A DNA stretch of 64,000 nt from Salticus scenicus (Eukaryota > Arthropoda > Arachnida > Araneae > Salticidae), in assembly GCA_963930645.1 (NCBI GenBank), contig CAWVNO010001198.1:1740001-1804000 (forward strand). Reading direction: 5' to 3'. Of the stretch, positions 17,571 through 24,932 are shown piece by piece. Within the stretch, counting starts at the first letter, position 1, and every line of letters begins with the position of its first letter. The notes under the pieces were generated by a model. It searched no databases. It worked only from the letters and a program-made list of their open reading frames with translations, and was not told where the DNA came from. The translations under genes were made by a program, and so were the position numbers.

Positions 17571-18539
17571 TTATAATTCGATAAATTCACGAGGATAAAA
17601 TTCATCACCATTTGCTTTACGAGCGTAGTATGGTACTACATCGCCATTTTGATACGATATGGCACCTTTTTCAGAGCTACCGTCTTCAGCTTTCAGATAA
17701 AATTCGTCCCCATTATTCCGTTTTGGATAAAATTCAGACCCATCTGGGTTTTTGGCATATTTATACTCGTTCAGAGGTAAGTCATTACCATTCTCGTCCT
17801 GACGATAACTTTCTTGACCATCCTCATCTATGGGATAAACATAATTTCCATTTTCATCTTTAAGATACATTTCCTCTCTTGTTAAAGGATACGTTACCTT
17901 AAGCGTAGTTAAATTTAGGGGGTATTTTGGACATCCATTTTCATAAATATAAACATTTGTACCATCTTTCTTAGCGCATGGATATTCAATCAAATATTCT
18001 TTATCCCCGTCTATTACTTTTTTGCAAGCATAAACTAATTTTCCAGCTTCATTTTGCCAATATTTATCATGACCTTCAACATCCTTTGCGTAATACTGGT
18101 CCATATTATTATTTTGCAAACAATAACCTCTTAAATAAATTTCGTTATATTTTTGTTCTAACACGTTGTCGTCATCTTGAGGCTCATTATCCTTAGCGAC
18201 TTCACCCCCCAAACCATTTAAATTGCCGGGACCAGGCAGAACGGGATCATCTCCGTTGCCGGGACCAGGCTGCTCATCTCCGTTGCCGGGACCAGGCTGC
18301 TCATCTCCGTTGCAGGGACCAGGCTGCTCATCTTCGTTGCCGGGACCAGGCTGCTCATCTCCGTTGCCGAGACCAGGCTGCTCATCCTCAGGTTGATGTT
18401 CAAGATCGAGATCAGCGGGTTGCTCGTTTACGATTTTCTCCATTTTAAAAGCTTTGTTCACAGTATTAGAAGAAGAGATATCTCTTCTCTTGCGACTATT
18501 TGGCTTTAAAGAAGTTGAAACTGGTTTACGATTAGACAT
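17571..18539 (-). CDS. Tyr-Pro repeat protein, copy 2, with PGPGN tract
   Basis: 322 residues. The N-terminal 50 residues are basic (NSRKRRDISS). Residues about 50-105 hold five to six units of GDEQPGPGN. The remaining two thirds carry about a dozen units of the D-x-x-G-N/D-E-x-Y-P type (NGDEFYPR, DGQESYRQ, NGNYVYP) shared with the gene at 5535-6122. The PGPGN part is encoded by near-identical 27-bp DNA repeats that are much more GC-rich than the flanks, so copy number is likely variable. AATAAAG directly precedes the ATG. Function unknown. Confidence 0.8.
   Translation of the reverse strand: MSNRKPVSTSLKPNSRKRRDISSSNTVNKAFKMEKIVNEQPADLDLEHQPEDEQPGLGNGDEQPGPGNEDEQPGPCNGDEQPGPGNGDEQPGPGNGDDPVLPGPGNLNGLGGEVAKDNEPQDDDNVLEQKYNEIYLRGYCLQNNNMDQYYAKDVEGHDKYWQNEAGKLVYACKKVIDGDKEYLIEYPCAKKDGTNVYIYENGCPKYPLNLTTLKVTYPLTREEMYLKDENGNYVYPIDEDGQESYRQDENGNDLPLNEYKYAKNPDGSEFYPKRNNGDEFYLKAEDGSSEKGAISYQNGDVVPYYARKANGDEFYPREFIEL
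18236..18390 (-). repeat. 27-bp GC-rich tandem repeat (PGPGN-coding)
   Basis: Five near-identical units around GCCGGGACCAGGCTGCTCAT in frame with the Tyr-Pro repeat protein. Confidence 0.85.
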
Positions 18540-18568
18540 ACTTTATTTGTACATTTAATAGCAAGAGC

Positions 18569-18760
18569 ATGCTAATTATATTATTGTGTATTTGCATGTT
18601 ATTTGTCTGTTGGAATCATAGGTTATATCGAGCATATATAAAAATTACATTGAATACTTTATATTATAATATGAACCCAATGGAATGGCGAAAATATCTT
18701 ATACATAAACAAATTCAAAAGAGTCCAGGATGGGAAATAACTACGAACATAAATAACTGA
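18569..18760 (+). CDS. Small N-terminally anchored membrane protein
   Basis: 63 residues. A hydrophobic N-terminus (MLIILLCICMLFVCW) is followed by a basic, Tyr-rich soluble tail. It starts 29 bases from the divergent Tyr-Pro repeat gene, the same head-to-head layout seen at 1844/1869, 6122/6146 and 23828/23853. Size and topology are those of small PIF-complex proteins (for example the Ac110 type), but there is no diagnostic motif, so the family is left open. Confidence 0.5.
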   Translation: MLIILLCICMLFVCWNHRLYRAYIKITLNTLYYNMNPMEWRKYLIHKQIQKSPGWEITTNINN

Positions 18761-18767
18761 ATATTTC

Positions 18768-19025
18768 ATCTTGTTTTCAAAGCCAATATTGTATAAATAA
18801 CGTTACCCCATCCTATTTTAAAGGAAATAGGTTTGGACATCGCGGAGCTGGTTTATGCATGACCTTACAGTAGAAGAAATAAATTCCACTCCCACCCACC
18901 CTAATAGATATACTATATATATACTATATACATAGACTGCAGCGCCATCTACAATAAATTTGATTGGATAAAGAAAATAGAAACTAACTGAAAATATAAA
19001 TTAAAAAACTATCAACCAACCAACC

Positions 19026-19027
<2 letters not shown>
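18768..19027 (+). repeat. Interspersed repeat element, copy D (5' truncated)
   Basis: Starts at CTTGTTTTCAAAGCC and runs through CCACTCCCACCCACCC, the (TA)n clusters and CTGCAGCGCCATCT to AACC repeats at the next A run. The head of the element is missing. Confidence 0.8.

Positions 19028-19091
<64 letters not shown>
19028..19091. repeat. A(n)T(n) tract 12
   Basis: 36 A then 28 T. Confidence 0.95.
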
Positions 19092-19093
19092 GA

Positions 19094-19126
19094 GTGGGTG
19101 TGGCTTGAATTCATTCTGTATAAATA
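19094..19126 (+). promoter_or_regulatory. GC box plus TATA box of the sushi gene
   Basis: GTGGGTGTGGC (19094-19104), TATAAATA (19119-19126), then CTTCGTTTTGTCTTCTAGC. Confidence 0.65.
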
Positions 19127-19258
19127 GTCGTACTCAAACCTTCGTTTTGTCTTCTAGCATCAATCTTCTTCTGGTTTTTTATGCGAACTATGGGGCGTAT
19201 ATATAGATATGAGAAACCTTAAAATATTATTTTCAAACTATATAATCAAGTTTTATAA

Positions 19259-20161
19259 ATGATATATACTTTGCCATCCGCTATTAAAGGTAAATTCTTG
19301 GGTAGCCATGACCCACCCTATTTAGAAGGTGATAAAGCTACTCTGCAATGCGATGATGGATATCGATCTAACACTATATTTTCTATTTTAACAAAAAAAG
19401 ATGACGAATTAGTATGGAATCCTTCGTCGGTCGAATGCTTTCCAAGGTCTTGTGGTGCACCTCCTGTTATTGAAAACGGCTACCATACAGGCTCAGTATA
19501 TTCATTTCCTAGTATGGTAACTTATAAGTGCTTTGAAGGTTTTAAACTCAAAACCCTTTACAAATCTCTATTTTGTTCTGCTACTGGCGAATGGATTCCA
19601 TCAGTAAAAAAAATTGAATGCGAGCCCATACAATGTGAAGAGTTAGACAACCCCGAAAACGGTTCCGTGTCTTATCCGAATAGGAACGTTGATTCAGTAG
19701 CGACTGTGGTTTGCAACCCAGGATTTTATGCTGTCGGTAGCAACAAAAGAATATGCCAGACGAACGGACAGTGGAGCGGTCCAGAAATAATATGCGATCC
19801 ATGTCCGATAATACCAAATGCCCGAATAATTTCACCAGGATTTGCAGCAGTAAAGTGCGACGGTAAAGAGGTGCTTGTAAGATGTAAGGCGGACGGAACT
19901 TGGACAAATCCAAATTGCCTAGAAAATAATTCTCAACTGCCCATTGCCAACCCAGTCTCGCCAAGTTTACCCATACTACAACCTAATCCAGTCTCGCCAG
20001 GTTTACCCATACTACAACCTAATTCTCAAATACCCAATCCAGTCTCGTCAAGTTTGTCCACACTACGACGACGATCCTATGAATGGATCATATCAGCAAT
20101 TGGTTTAATAGTATCCTTCATTTTATTTATAATAACATTATTTAGATATTATAACATTTAG
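19259..20161 (+). CDS. Sushi/CCP (complement control) repeat membrane protein
   Basis: 300 residues. Three to four CCP modules are visible: a partial one (about 5-62), a full one starting SCGAPPVIENGYHTG (about 63-122), one starting QCEELDNPENGSVSYP (about 124-178) and a shortened fourth (about 179-220). Each has the C...YKC/VVC...G-W...C pattern. A Pro-rich stalk with NPVSPSLPILQP repeats (about 226-262) leads to a C-terminal membrane anchor (about 274-293). No signal peptide is seen at this ATG, so the start or first exon-like part may be missing; a 17-codon frame ends across this ATG (ATGA). Sushi domains mediate adhesion or complement-like binding and the gene is probably host-derived. 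Confidence 0.85.
   Translation: MIYTLPSAIKGKFLGSHDPPYLEGDKATLQCDDGYRSNTIFSILTKKDDELVWNPSSVECFPRSCGAPPVIENGYHTGSVYSFPSMVTYKCFEGFKLKTLYKSLFCSATGEWIPSVKKIECEPIQCEELDNPENGSVSYPNRNVDSVATVVCNPGFYAVGSNKRICQTNGQWSGPEIICDPCPIIPNARIISPGFAAVKCDGKEVLVRCKADGTWTNPNCLENNSQLPIANPVSPSLPILQPNPVSPGLPILQPNSQIPNPVSSSLSTLRRRSYEWIISAIGLIVSFILFIITLFRYYNI

Positions 20162-20231
<70 letters not shown>
20162..20231. repeat. A(n)T(n) tract 13
   Basis: 36 A, TTTAA, then T to 20231. A TATA run near 20270-20280 follows but no gene until 20848. Confidence 0.93.
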
Positions 20232-20235
<4 letters not shown>

Positions 20236-20341
20236 GGTTGGTTGATTGATTGATTGACTCTAGCTAGCCTATATATATATCATGCTAAAGTAACAGTTTA
20301 TCTAAATTTGCTGATGTGCCACCACCTCTGTCAAAATTTTC

Positions 20342-20650
20342 AATTTTTTTTTTAATTTGAAAAAAAAACGACTGAATTAAATTGCTTATTTTACTATGTA
20401 TATGTAATAAAAATCACGATTCCACGATTAGTTTTCAAAAATATTTTTATTTTAAGATTACGTTTCTAAAGTTGGTCGAATTTACAAAATTTTCATTTTT
20501 TTTTAAATTTGAAAAAAAAAAACGACTGAATTAAATTGCTTATTTTACTATGTATATGTAATAAGAATCACGATTCCACGATTAGTTTTCAAAAATATTT
20601 TTATTTTAAGATTGCGTTTCTAAAGTTGGTCGAATTTGCAATAGTCAACT
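20342..20650 (+). repeat. Two 154-bp direct repeats in a gene-free stretch
   Basis: Two nearly identical tandem copies (about 20342-20495 and 20496-20650) containing CGACTGAATTAAATTGC and CACGATTCCACGATTAG. The 20232-20847 interval otherwise holds no gene. Confidence 0.85.
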
Positions 20651-20727
20651 CAAAGTCTAAATCTTCATTTTTGAAAATATACTTAATTCAATTAACATTA
20701 TAAATATATATCAACCAACCAACCTTG

Positions 20728-20747
20728 AAAAAAAAAAAAAAAAAAAA

Positions 20748-20789
<42 letters not shown>
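20728..20789. repeat. A(n)T(n) tract 14
   Basis: 24 A then 38 T. Confidence 0.95.
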
Positions 20790-20815
20790 CAAGGCCATAT
20801 TTTATATATAAATAC
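20789..20815 (+). promoter_or_regulatory. TCAAGGCCA site plus TATA box of the kinase gene
   Basis: TCAAGGCCA (20789-20797) directly on the T run, then TATATATAAATA (20804-20815), 33 bases before the ATG. No GC box. Confidence 0.6.
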
Positions 20816-20847
20816 GCTTGACTCTGAACATTTAATTTACTTTCATC

Positions 20848-21417
20848 ATGGCTCCTTACATTGTCTGTATCGACGGATTGATTGGGGCTGGCAAATCTAC
20901 TTTGATGCGACAACTGGCTACAGATTTTAAATGTTTTCCTGAACCCATACACGAATGGACATTACTACCCAATCTGTACGAAAATCAAACGCTTTACGGA
21001 CCGGCTTTCCAATTCCAAGTCTTAATTTCTCAATACAATCAAAAAATGTCTTTTCCGAAAGGTGACGATTTAATTCTAGTCGAACGGTGTCCTTGGACTT
21101 CCAGGTATATATTTGCCCCGCTGATATTAAACGAACAAGATCTACATACGTACGACAAAATTTATCAAGTTTTAAATTTTAACGTAGATTGTTTCATTTA
21201 TTTAGACGTAGAGCCTCTCGAAGCGTTTAATCGAATCCGGGACCGCTCTCCGATCGACCGTTTGATAAGCTTAGATTATTTAGAACGCTTGCATGATTCT
21301 TACAAAGAAAATCTCTTGAAGGCTCGTTCGAACGTTTACGTAATCAATGACCCTGTCGAACAACAGGTTCGAGAAATTTTATCTAAAATAACAACTTCAG
21401 TTTTTCCAAATGAATAG
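20848..21417 (+). CDS. Deoxynucleoside kinase (dNK/TK2 family)
   Basis: 189 residues of the cellular dNK type. The P-loop is IDGLIGAGKST (about 8-18). ERCPWTSRYIF (about 80-90) is the family's E-R-x motif that contacts the nucleoside and phosphates, and DRSPIDRL (about 132-139) marks the R-rich lid region. It phosphorylates deoxynucleosides to supply dNTPs for viral replication. Length is a little below insect dNK (about 250), lacking the C-terminal tail. Its 3' end overlaps the next minus-strand gene by 35 bases. Confidence 0.9.
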   Translation: MAPYIVCIDGLIGAGKSTLMRQLATDFKCFPEPIHEWTLLPNLYENQTLYGPAFQFQVLISQYNQKMSFPKGDDLILVERCPWTSRYIFAPLILNEQDLHTYDKIYQVLNFNVDCFIYLDVEPLEAFNRIRDRSPIDRLISLDYLERLHDSYKENLLKARSNVYVINDPVEQQVREILSKITTSVFPNE

Positions 21418-21628
21418 AGAGTGTTTTCTCTGCCCAGCTGCCAACATTCTTTAAATGTTCTGGATTTTGAGTCGTCAAATACATTACGTATGCAGTCAGT
21501 CCTATAGTCAACAGTATTAGTAATACGAAAATCCAACGACCCGTGGTCACCCCAATACTCAGCAGTACGCAATTTATATATAACGAAGAATAAAATAGCA
21601 CACCGTGGGCCAAAGAACGTTCGTCCAT
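21383..21628 (-). CDS. Small two-span membrane protein downstream of VP91/PIF-8
   Basis: 81 residues with two hydrophobic segments (about 8-27 and 32-51) and a charged C-terminus. It begins 10 bases after the stop of the VP91/PIF-8-like gene in the same direction, so the two are likely co-transcribed. This suggests an envelope protein, but the family is not recognised. Confidence 0.65.
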   Translation of the reverse strand: MDERSLAHGVLFYSSLYINCVLLSIGVTTGRWIFVLLILLTIGLTAYVMYLTTQNPEHLKNVGSWAEKTLSIHLEKLKLLF

Positions 21629-21638
21629 ACTTCTTGGT

Positions 21639-23828
21639 TTATACGTACAGATCTTCTTTCAAAAATTCGACGATTTGAACGGGTTTATATGTAGGAAGTG
21701 TTATCGTTTTATTCGTAAATTGTCCACGCCTGACTATAAATCCAGACAAAGAATCGGAAACGAGTGCTTTTCGCCCCGCATCGCTATATTCAAACGCCAC
21801 GTTGGGTGGATAGGTCACTCTATATCGCACTTGGAGCTGAACGGGTTGGTCAGTGAATAATTTAAGCCTCATGCCCGTATTCAGTTGTAAACCTTTTTCG
21901 GTTAAATGTATTGAATCCATAGTTTTATTAAATTTGACGGACGGTGGATTATTTTCGTTCCAAATCGCAGGTTTTATTTGTCTGAATTCTCCAGTCGCAA
22001 AATCTAACCAATCGTTCAACCAATTGACTACATATTCCGTAGTCGGAGGAGGCTCGCAGGCATATTCTTGATCAGAGACTGAAATGATACGTTTCGTATG
22101 CATAGAGGGACAAAATATGAACGGTCGTTGGATATTGCACGTAGCATAGACAGTACTATCCCAAATAATATTTCCAGTTTGTATTTTCTGACCAGGTTGA
22201 CAAGGCTCTTCTGGCCAGTCTGATATTTTCTGCGTCCAAAAATTATATGTAAAATGGACAGGTTCTTTTTTCAATAATCTTTCATTTTCGTAAAATTTAC
22301 ATTTGGCTGCATGTTCGCGAGGTAACAGGACGGCCATTTGTGGAATCTGAGACACGAAGGCGTAGTTGACACAATCGGGATGAGAACAAATATTATACAT
22401 CTGGATATAGATTTCGGATTTTTGACAAGTTGGTATGGTATCCTTATGGTAATTGAACGGCTCGATCCAAGATTCTAAATTTACTTGGGGAAATTCAAAC
22501 AGATAAAACTTATTATATTTGAAAGTATTCTTAGGCTTCTGAATGCATTTCGATCCAGTAAAAACTGTGCCATTAGGACATCTCAGATGTTTCTTTTCAG
22601 CGCAATCGTAATAACATTCTAGGGCGTCGCGTATGAATATTTTTTCATCCGAAACACATACATCTTCGATTTTATAACGTTTAGAAATTCGTTTGCCTTC
22701 GTCGACCAGTTTTCTTTTACGAAATCCATTTTCACAGATAAAGCCTGCAGTGCGATCTAAATCTTCAGAATTCCTCCAATTTTTAACGTGTTTGGTAAAT
22801 TCGTAAACGGGGACGATAATATTTGGGTCATTGGAAAAGACATTGTCACAAAATATGGGTTCCGTACATTTCTGGCCGTTGTAAACCATAGGTAAAAATG
22901 GCAAGTTATCGCCTTTCGATTTATCCCAGTTCTGAGGACATTCTACAGTTTCATCAATTTTACCATTCTTACAAGTCATGTATCCAGGCGTGAAATTGAA
23001 CGGAGGCATTTCTGTTGCAGGCAAAGATATGTTACTACCGTCCGGTAAACCATTACAATTGATAGGTTCGCAATAATCTTTACCCAAAAATTTAGTTCCA
23101 GGCTTACAAGTAATGAATACGGGCTTACCGTTATGACATTCGACTCGCGTTTCGTCGTTATGAATAAAAGGTGTATTTGGAAAAATTTTACAATAATGAT
23201 TTAAATCTTTGACGGGCTCGCATCGATCGTGATAAAACAGGGTTCCGTTACGACATTTTATAAAGACCTCTTTGCCATTCTGACACATGATATACTGGGA
23301 TATGTTTTTAGGATTTGGTAGCATTACTCCGTTCGATCTACCAGTACACGCATTGACGGGCTGGCAAGCGTTCGCTATGAGAGTAGTTCCTGAGGGACAG
23401 ATTTGGAGACTCGAGACACGACCGTTTTGACACTCGAAATTGAAAACGGTTCCTTTATGAACGGTAAACTGACTATTTTCTTTAAAATTTGGAAGGTTTT
23501 TCAATTGAGGATCCGATTTCAAGTGATCGTAGAGATTTTGTCCTACAGCCGGAACCAACGAGCCGTTCGATTTTCCATAGCATGGATCGACTGCCAAAAT
23601 TTGGCCTTGATGAAACATGTAAGCGTCACTGGATAAGGTATGCTCCCAAGCTAATTTTCCGTTCACTGTAAACTGAAAATGTTTTGGCTTCTTCGAATCG
23701 AATACGTAATCGAACGACGGGGCTTTTGAGGGTGAACCAGCAGAAGGTTTCATAACGCTTTCAGACCCAGGCGCGTAAAAATACCAGTAATAAATTAACA
23801 GCAAAGACAAGAAGAACACTCGTATCAT
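21639..23828 (-). CDS. VP91/PIF-8-like per os infectivity protein with chitin-binding modules
   Basis: 729 residues. An N-terminal membrane anchor (about 3-19) is followed by at least four Cys-rich peritrophin-A-like modules in the first 330 residues; the clearest is CTGRSNGVMLPNPKN...C-x-NG...C-x-NGT-x-F...C (about 160-205). The remainder has scattered cysteines and a Trp-rich C-terminus. Baculovirus VP91 (Ac83, PIF-8; about 850 residues) has the same layout and belongs to the PIF complex needed for gut entry. No TATA cassette; the start shares a 24-bp spacer with a divergent 58-codon gene. Assignment rests on architecture. Confidence 0.78.
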   Translation of the reverse strand: MIRVFFLSLLLIYYWYFYAPGSESVMKPSAGSPSKAPSFDYVFDSKKPKHFQFTVNGKLAWEHTLSSDAYMFHQGQILAVDPCYGKSNGSLVPAVGQNLYDHLKSDPQLKNLPNFKENSQFTVHKGTVFNFECQNGRVSSLQICPSGTTLIANACQPVNACTGRSNGVMLPNPKNISQYIMCQNGKEVFIKCRNGTLFYHDRCEPVKDLNHYCKIFPNTPFIHNDETRVECHNGKPVFITCKPGTKFLGKDYCEPINCNGLPDGSNISLPATEMPPFNFTPGYMTCKNGKIDETVECPQNWDKSKGDNLPFLPMVYNGQKCTEPIFCDNVFSNDPNIIVPVYEFTKHVKNWRNSEDLDRTAGFICENGFRKRKLVDEGKRISKRYKIEDVCVSDEKIFIRDALECYYDCAEKKHLRCPNGTVFTGSKCIQKPKNTFKYNKFYLFEFPQVNLESWIEPFNYHKDTIPTCQKSEIYIQMYNICSHPDCVNYAFVSQIPQMAVLLPREHAAKCKFYENERLLKKEPVHFTYNFWTQKISDWPEEPCQPGQKIQTGNIIWDSTVYATCNIQRPFIFCPSMHTKRIISVSDQEYACEPPPTTEYVVNWLNDWLDFATGEFRQIKPAIWNENNPPSVKFNKTMDSIHLTEKGLQLNTGMRLKLFTDQPVQLQVRYRVTYPPNVAFEYSDAGRKALVSDSLSGFIVRRGQFTNKTITLPTYKPVQIVEFLKEDLYV

Positions 23829-23852
23829 TTCTGTATCGAGGCTTTATTAAGA

Positions 23853-24029
23853 ATGGATTTTCTATTTAATGAAGAAGAATGCAAACTATGGATTCAGAAA
23901 ACAAATATTATGAAATGCTGCAACGAACCGACTTATGAAACTTTTTTAAAACAAGATAGGGCGATAGATGAAATGCCCAATTTGTATAAGAAATGTATTC
24001 GCTGTGGAAAAATTGTTAAAATAAAATAA
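23853..24029 (+). CDS. Small zinc-ribbon-like protein
   Basis: 58 residues (ATG at 23853, TAA at 24027-24029) with a C-terminal CIRCGKI knuckle and an upstream KCC pair, enough for one zinc site. It is head-to-head with the VP91/PIF-8-like gene across 24 bases containing CTTTATTAA. No known family. Its size invites doubt, but the four well-placed cysteines and the divergent-pair layout support it. Confidence 0.55.
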   Translation: MDFLFNEEECKLWIQKTNIMKCCNEPTYETFLKQDRAIDEMPNLYKKCIRCGKIVKIK

Positions 24030-24139
24030 TGGGATTCACTCTGTCAGTCAGCAACAGTCTGACTTCATGATAATATTTTTATAAGTTTAGTAAAGTCCGA
24101 GATATGTGTTAATGAACTTTAGCAACCAACCAACCAACC

Positions 24140-24141
<2 letters not shown>

Positions 24142-24213
<72 letters not shown>
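24142..24213. repeat. A(n)T(n) tract 15
   Basis: 35 A then 37 T, preceded by AACC repeats. TATATATAA follows at 24233-24241. Confidence 0.95.
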
Positions 24214-24217
<4 letters not shown>

Positions 24218-24268
24218 GTCAGTTGGCTCGACTATATATAAGCTAACTAATGTACCCACATATCCATT

Positions 24269-24817
24269 ATGTATCGACGTCCTCCAGTAACAGGTCTCAT
24301 AACCTCGTTGATTCCCAATTTTATCGAAAAGTCCGATTGGAACATAGCAACCTTTAAAATAGAAAATTTTCCATTAGTCAGAGACAGTATCTGCGGAGAC
24401 ATAATCGTCATGATCAGTCTTCTTAAATGGAATAAGGGAGTTGTTGAAAAACAAATACTCTATATACTTCCCAATGGAGTGCAACCCTTAAAAAATTATG
24501 AATACGCGACAGCTTTTGCATCCGAAGCTGAGATGCTGACCCAGTTTCATGCTTTGCTAGACGGTGTTCAAATTATAATCGGCTATGGTATTAACACGTA
24601 CGATTTAACTCCTATTATTGCAAGACTGATATGGTTAAAACTGTACGGTATCCTTCCACGTTACAAATCTTTCAAAATATATAACGATACAGTGTCTTTG
24701 TATGACGGCAAACCTACCATAGATATTTATACTGCCCACATGTATAATTTAGAAAAAAAAATAATGTCAGTGCTCCGCCTATATTACTTTATAAAACAAA
24801 TATATAAAATATTATAA
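24269..24817 (+). CDS. Degenerate paralogue of the DNA polymerase exonuclease domain
   Basis: 182 residues that align with about residues 155-305 of the DNA polymerase encoded just downstream. It matches through IVMISL-KWNK, PNGVQPLKNYE and the GYGINTYDL block. The Exo I motif, DIET in the polymerase, reads KIEN here, and the frame diverges after TIDIYTAHM, so Exo III is missing. It cannot be a functional 3'-5' exonuclease. It still has a complete promoter cassette and an open frame, so it is either a recent relic or a repurposed decoy or regulatory protein. Confidence 0.8.
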   Translation: MYRRPPVTGLITSLIPNFIEKSDWNIATFKIENFPLVRDSICGDIIVMISLLKWNKGVVEKQILYILPNGVQPLKNYEYATAFASEAEMLTQFHALLDGVQIIIGYGINTYDLTPIIARLIWLKLYGILPRYKSFKIYNDTVSLYDGKPTIDIYTAHMYNLEKKIMSVLRLYYFIKQIYKIL

Positions 24818-24820
24818 GTT

Positions 24821-24869
24821 AAAAAAAAAAAAAAAAAAAAAAAATTTTTTTTTTTTTTTTTTTTTTTTT
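24821..24869. repeat. A(n)T(n) tract 16
   Basis: 24 A then 25 T, three bases after the stop. Confidence 0.95.
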
Positions 24870-24903
24870 CAAGGTCATATGTATATATATTATATATATA
24901 TAA
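24869..24903 (+). promoter_or_regulatory. TCAAGGTCA site plus TATA of the DNA polymerase gene
   Basis: Exact TCAAGGTCA (24869-24877) on the T run, then two TATA clusters (24880-24903), 30 bases before the ATG. Confidence 0.6.
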
Positions 24904-24932
24904 CGTAAGTATTTCCTCAAATCTCCTTAGTG

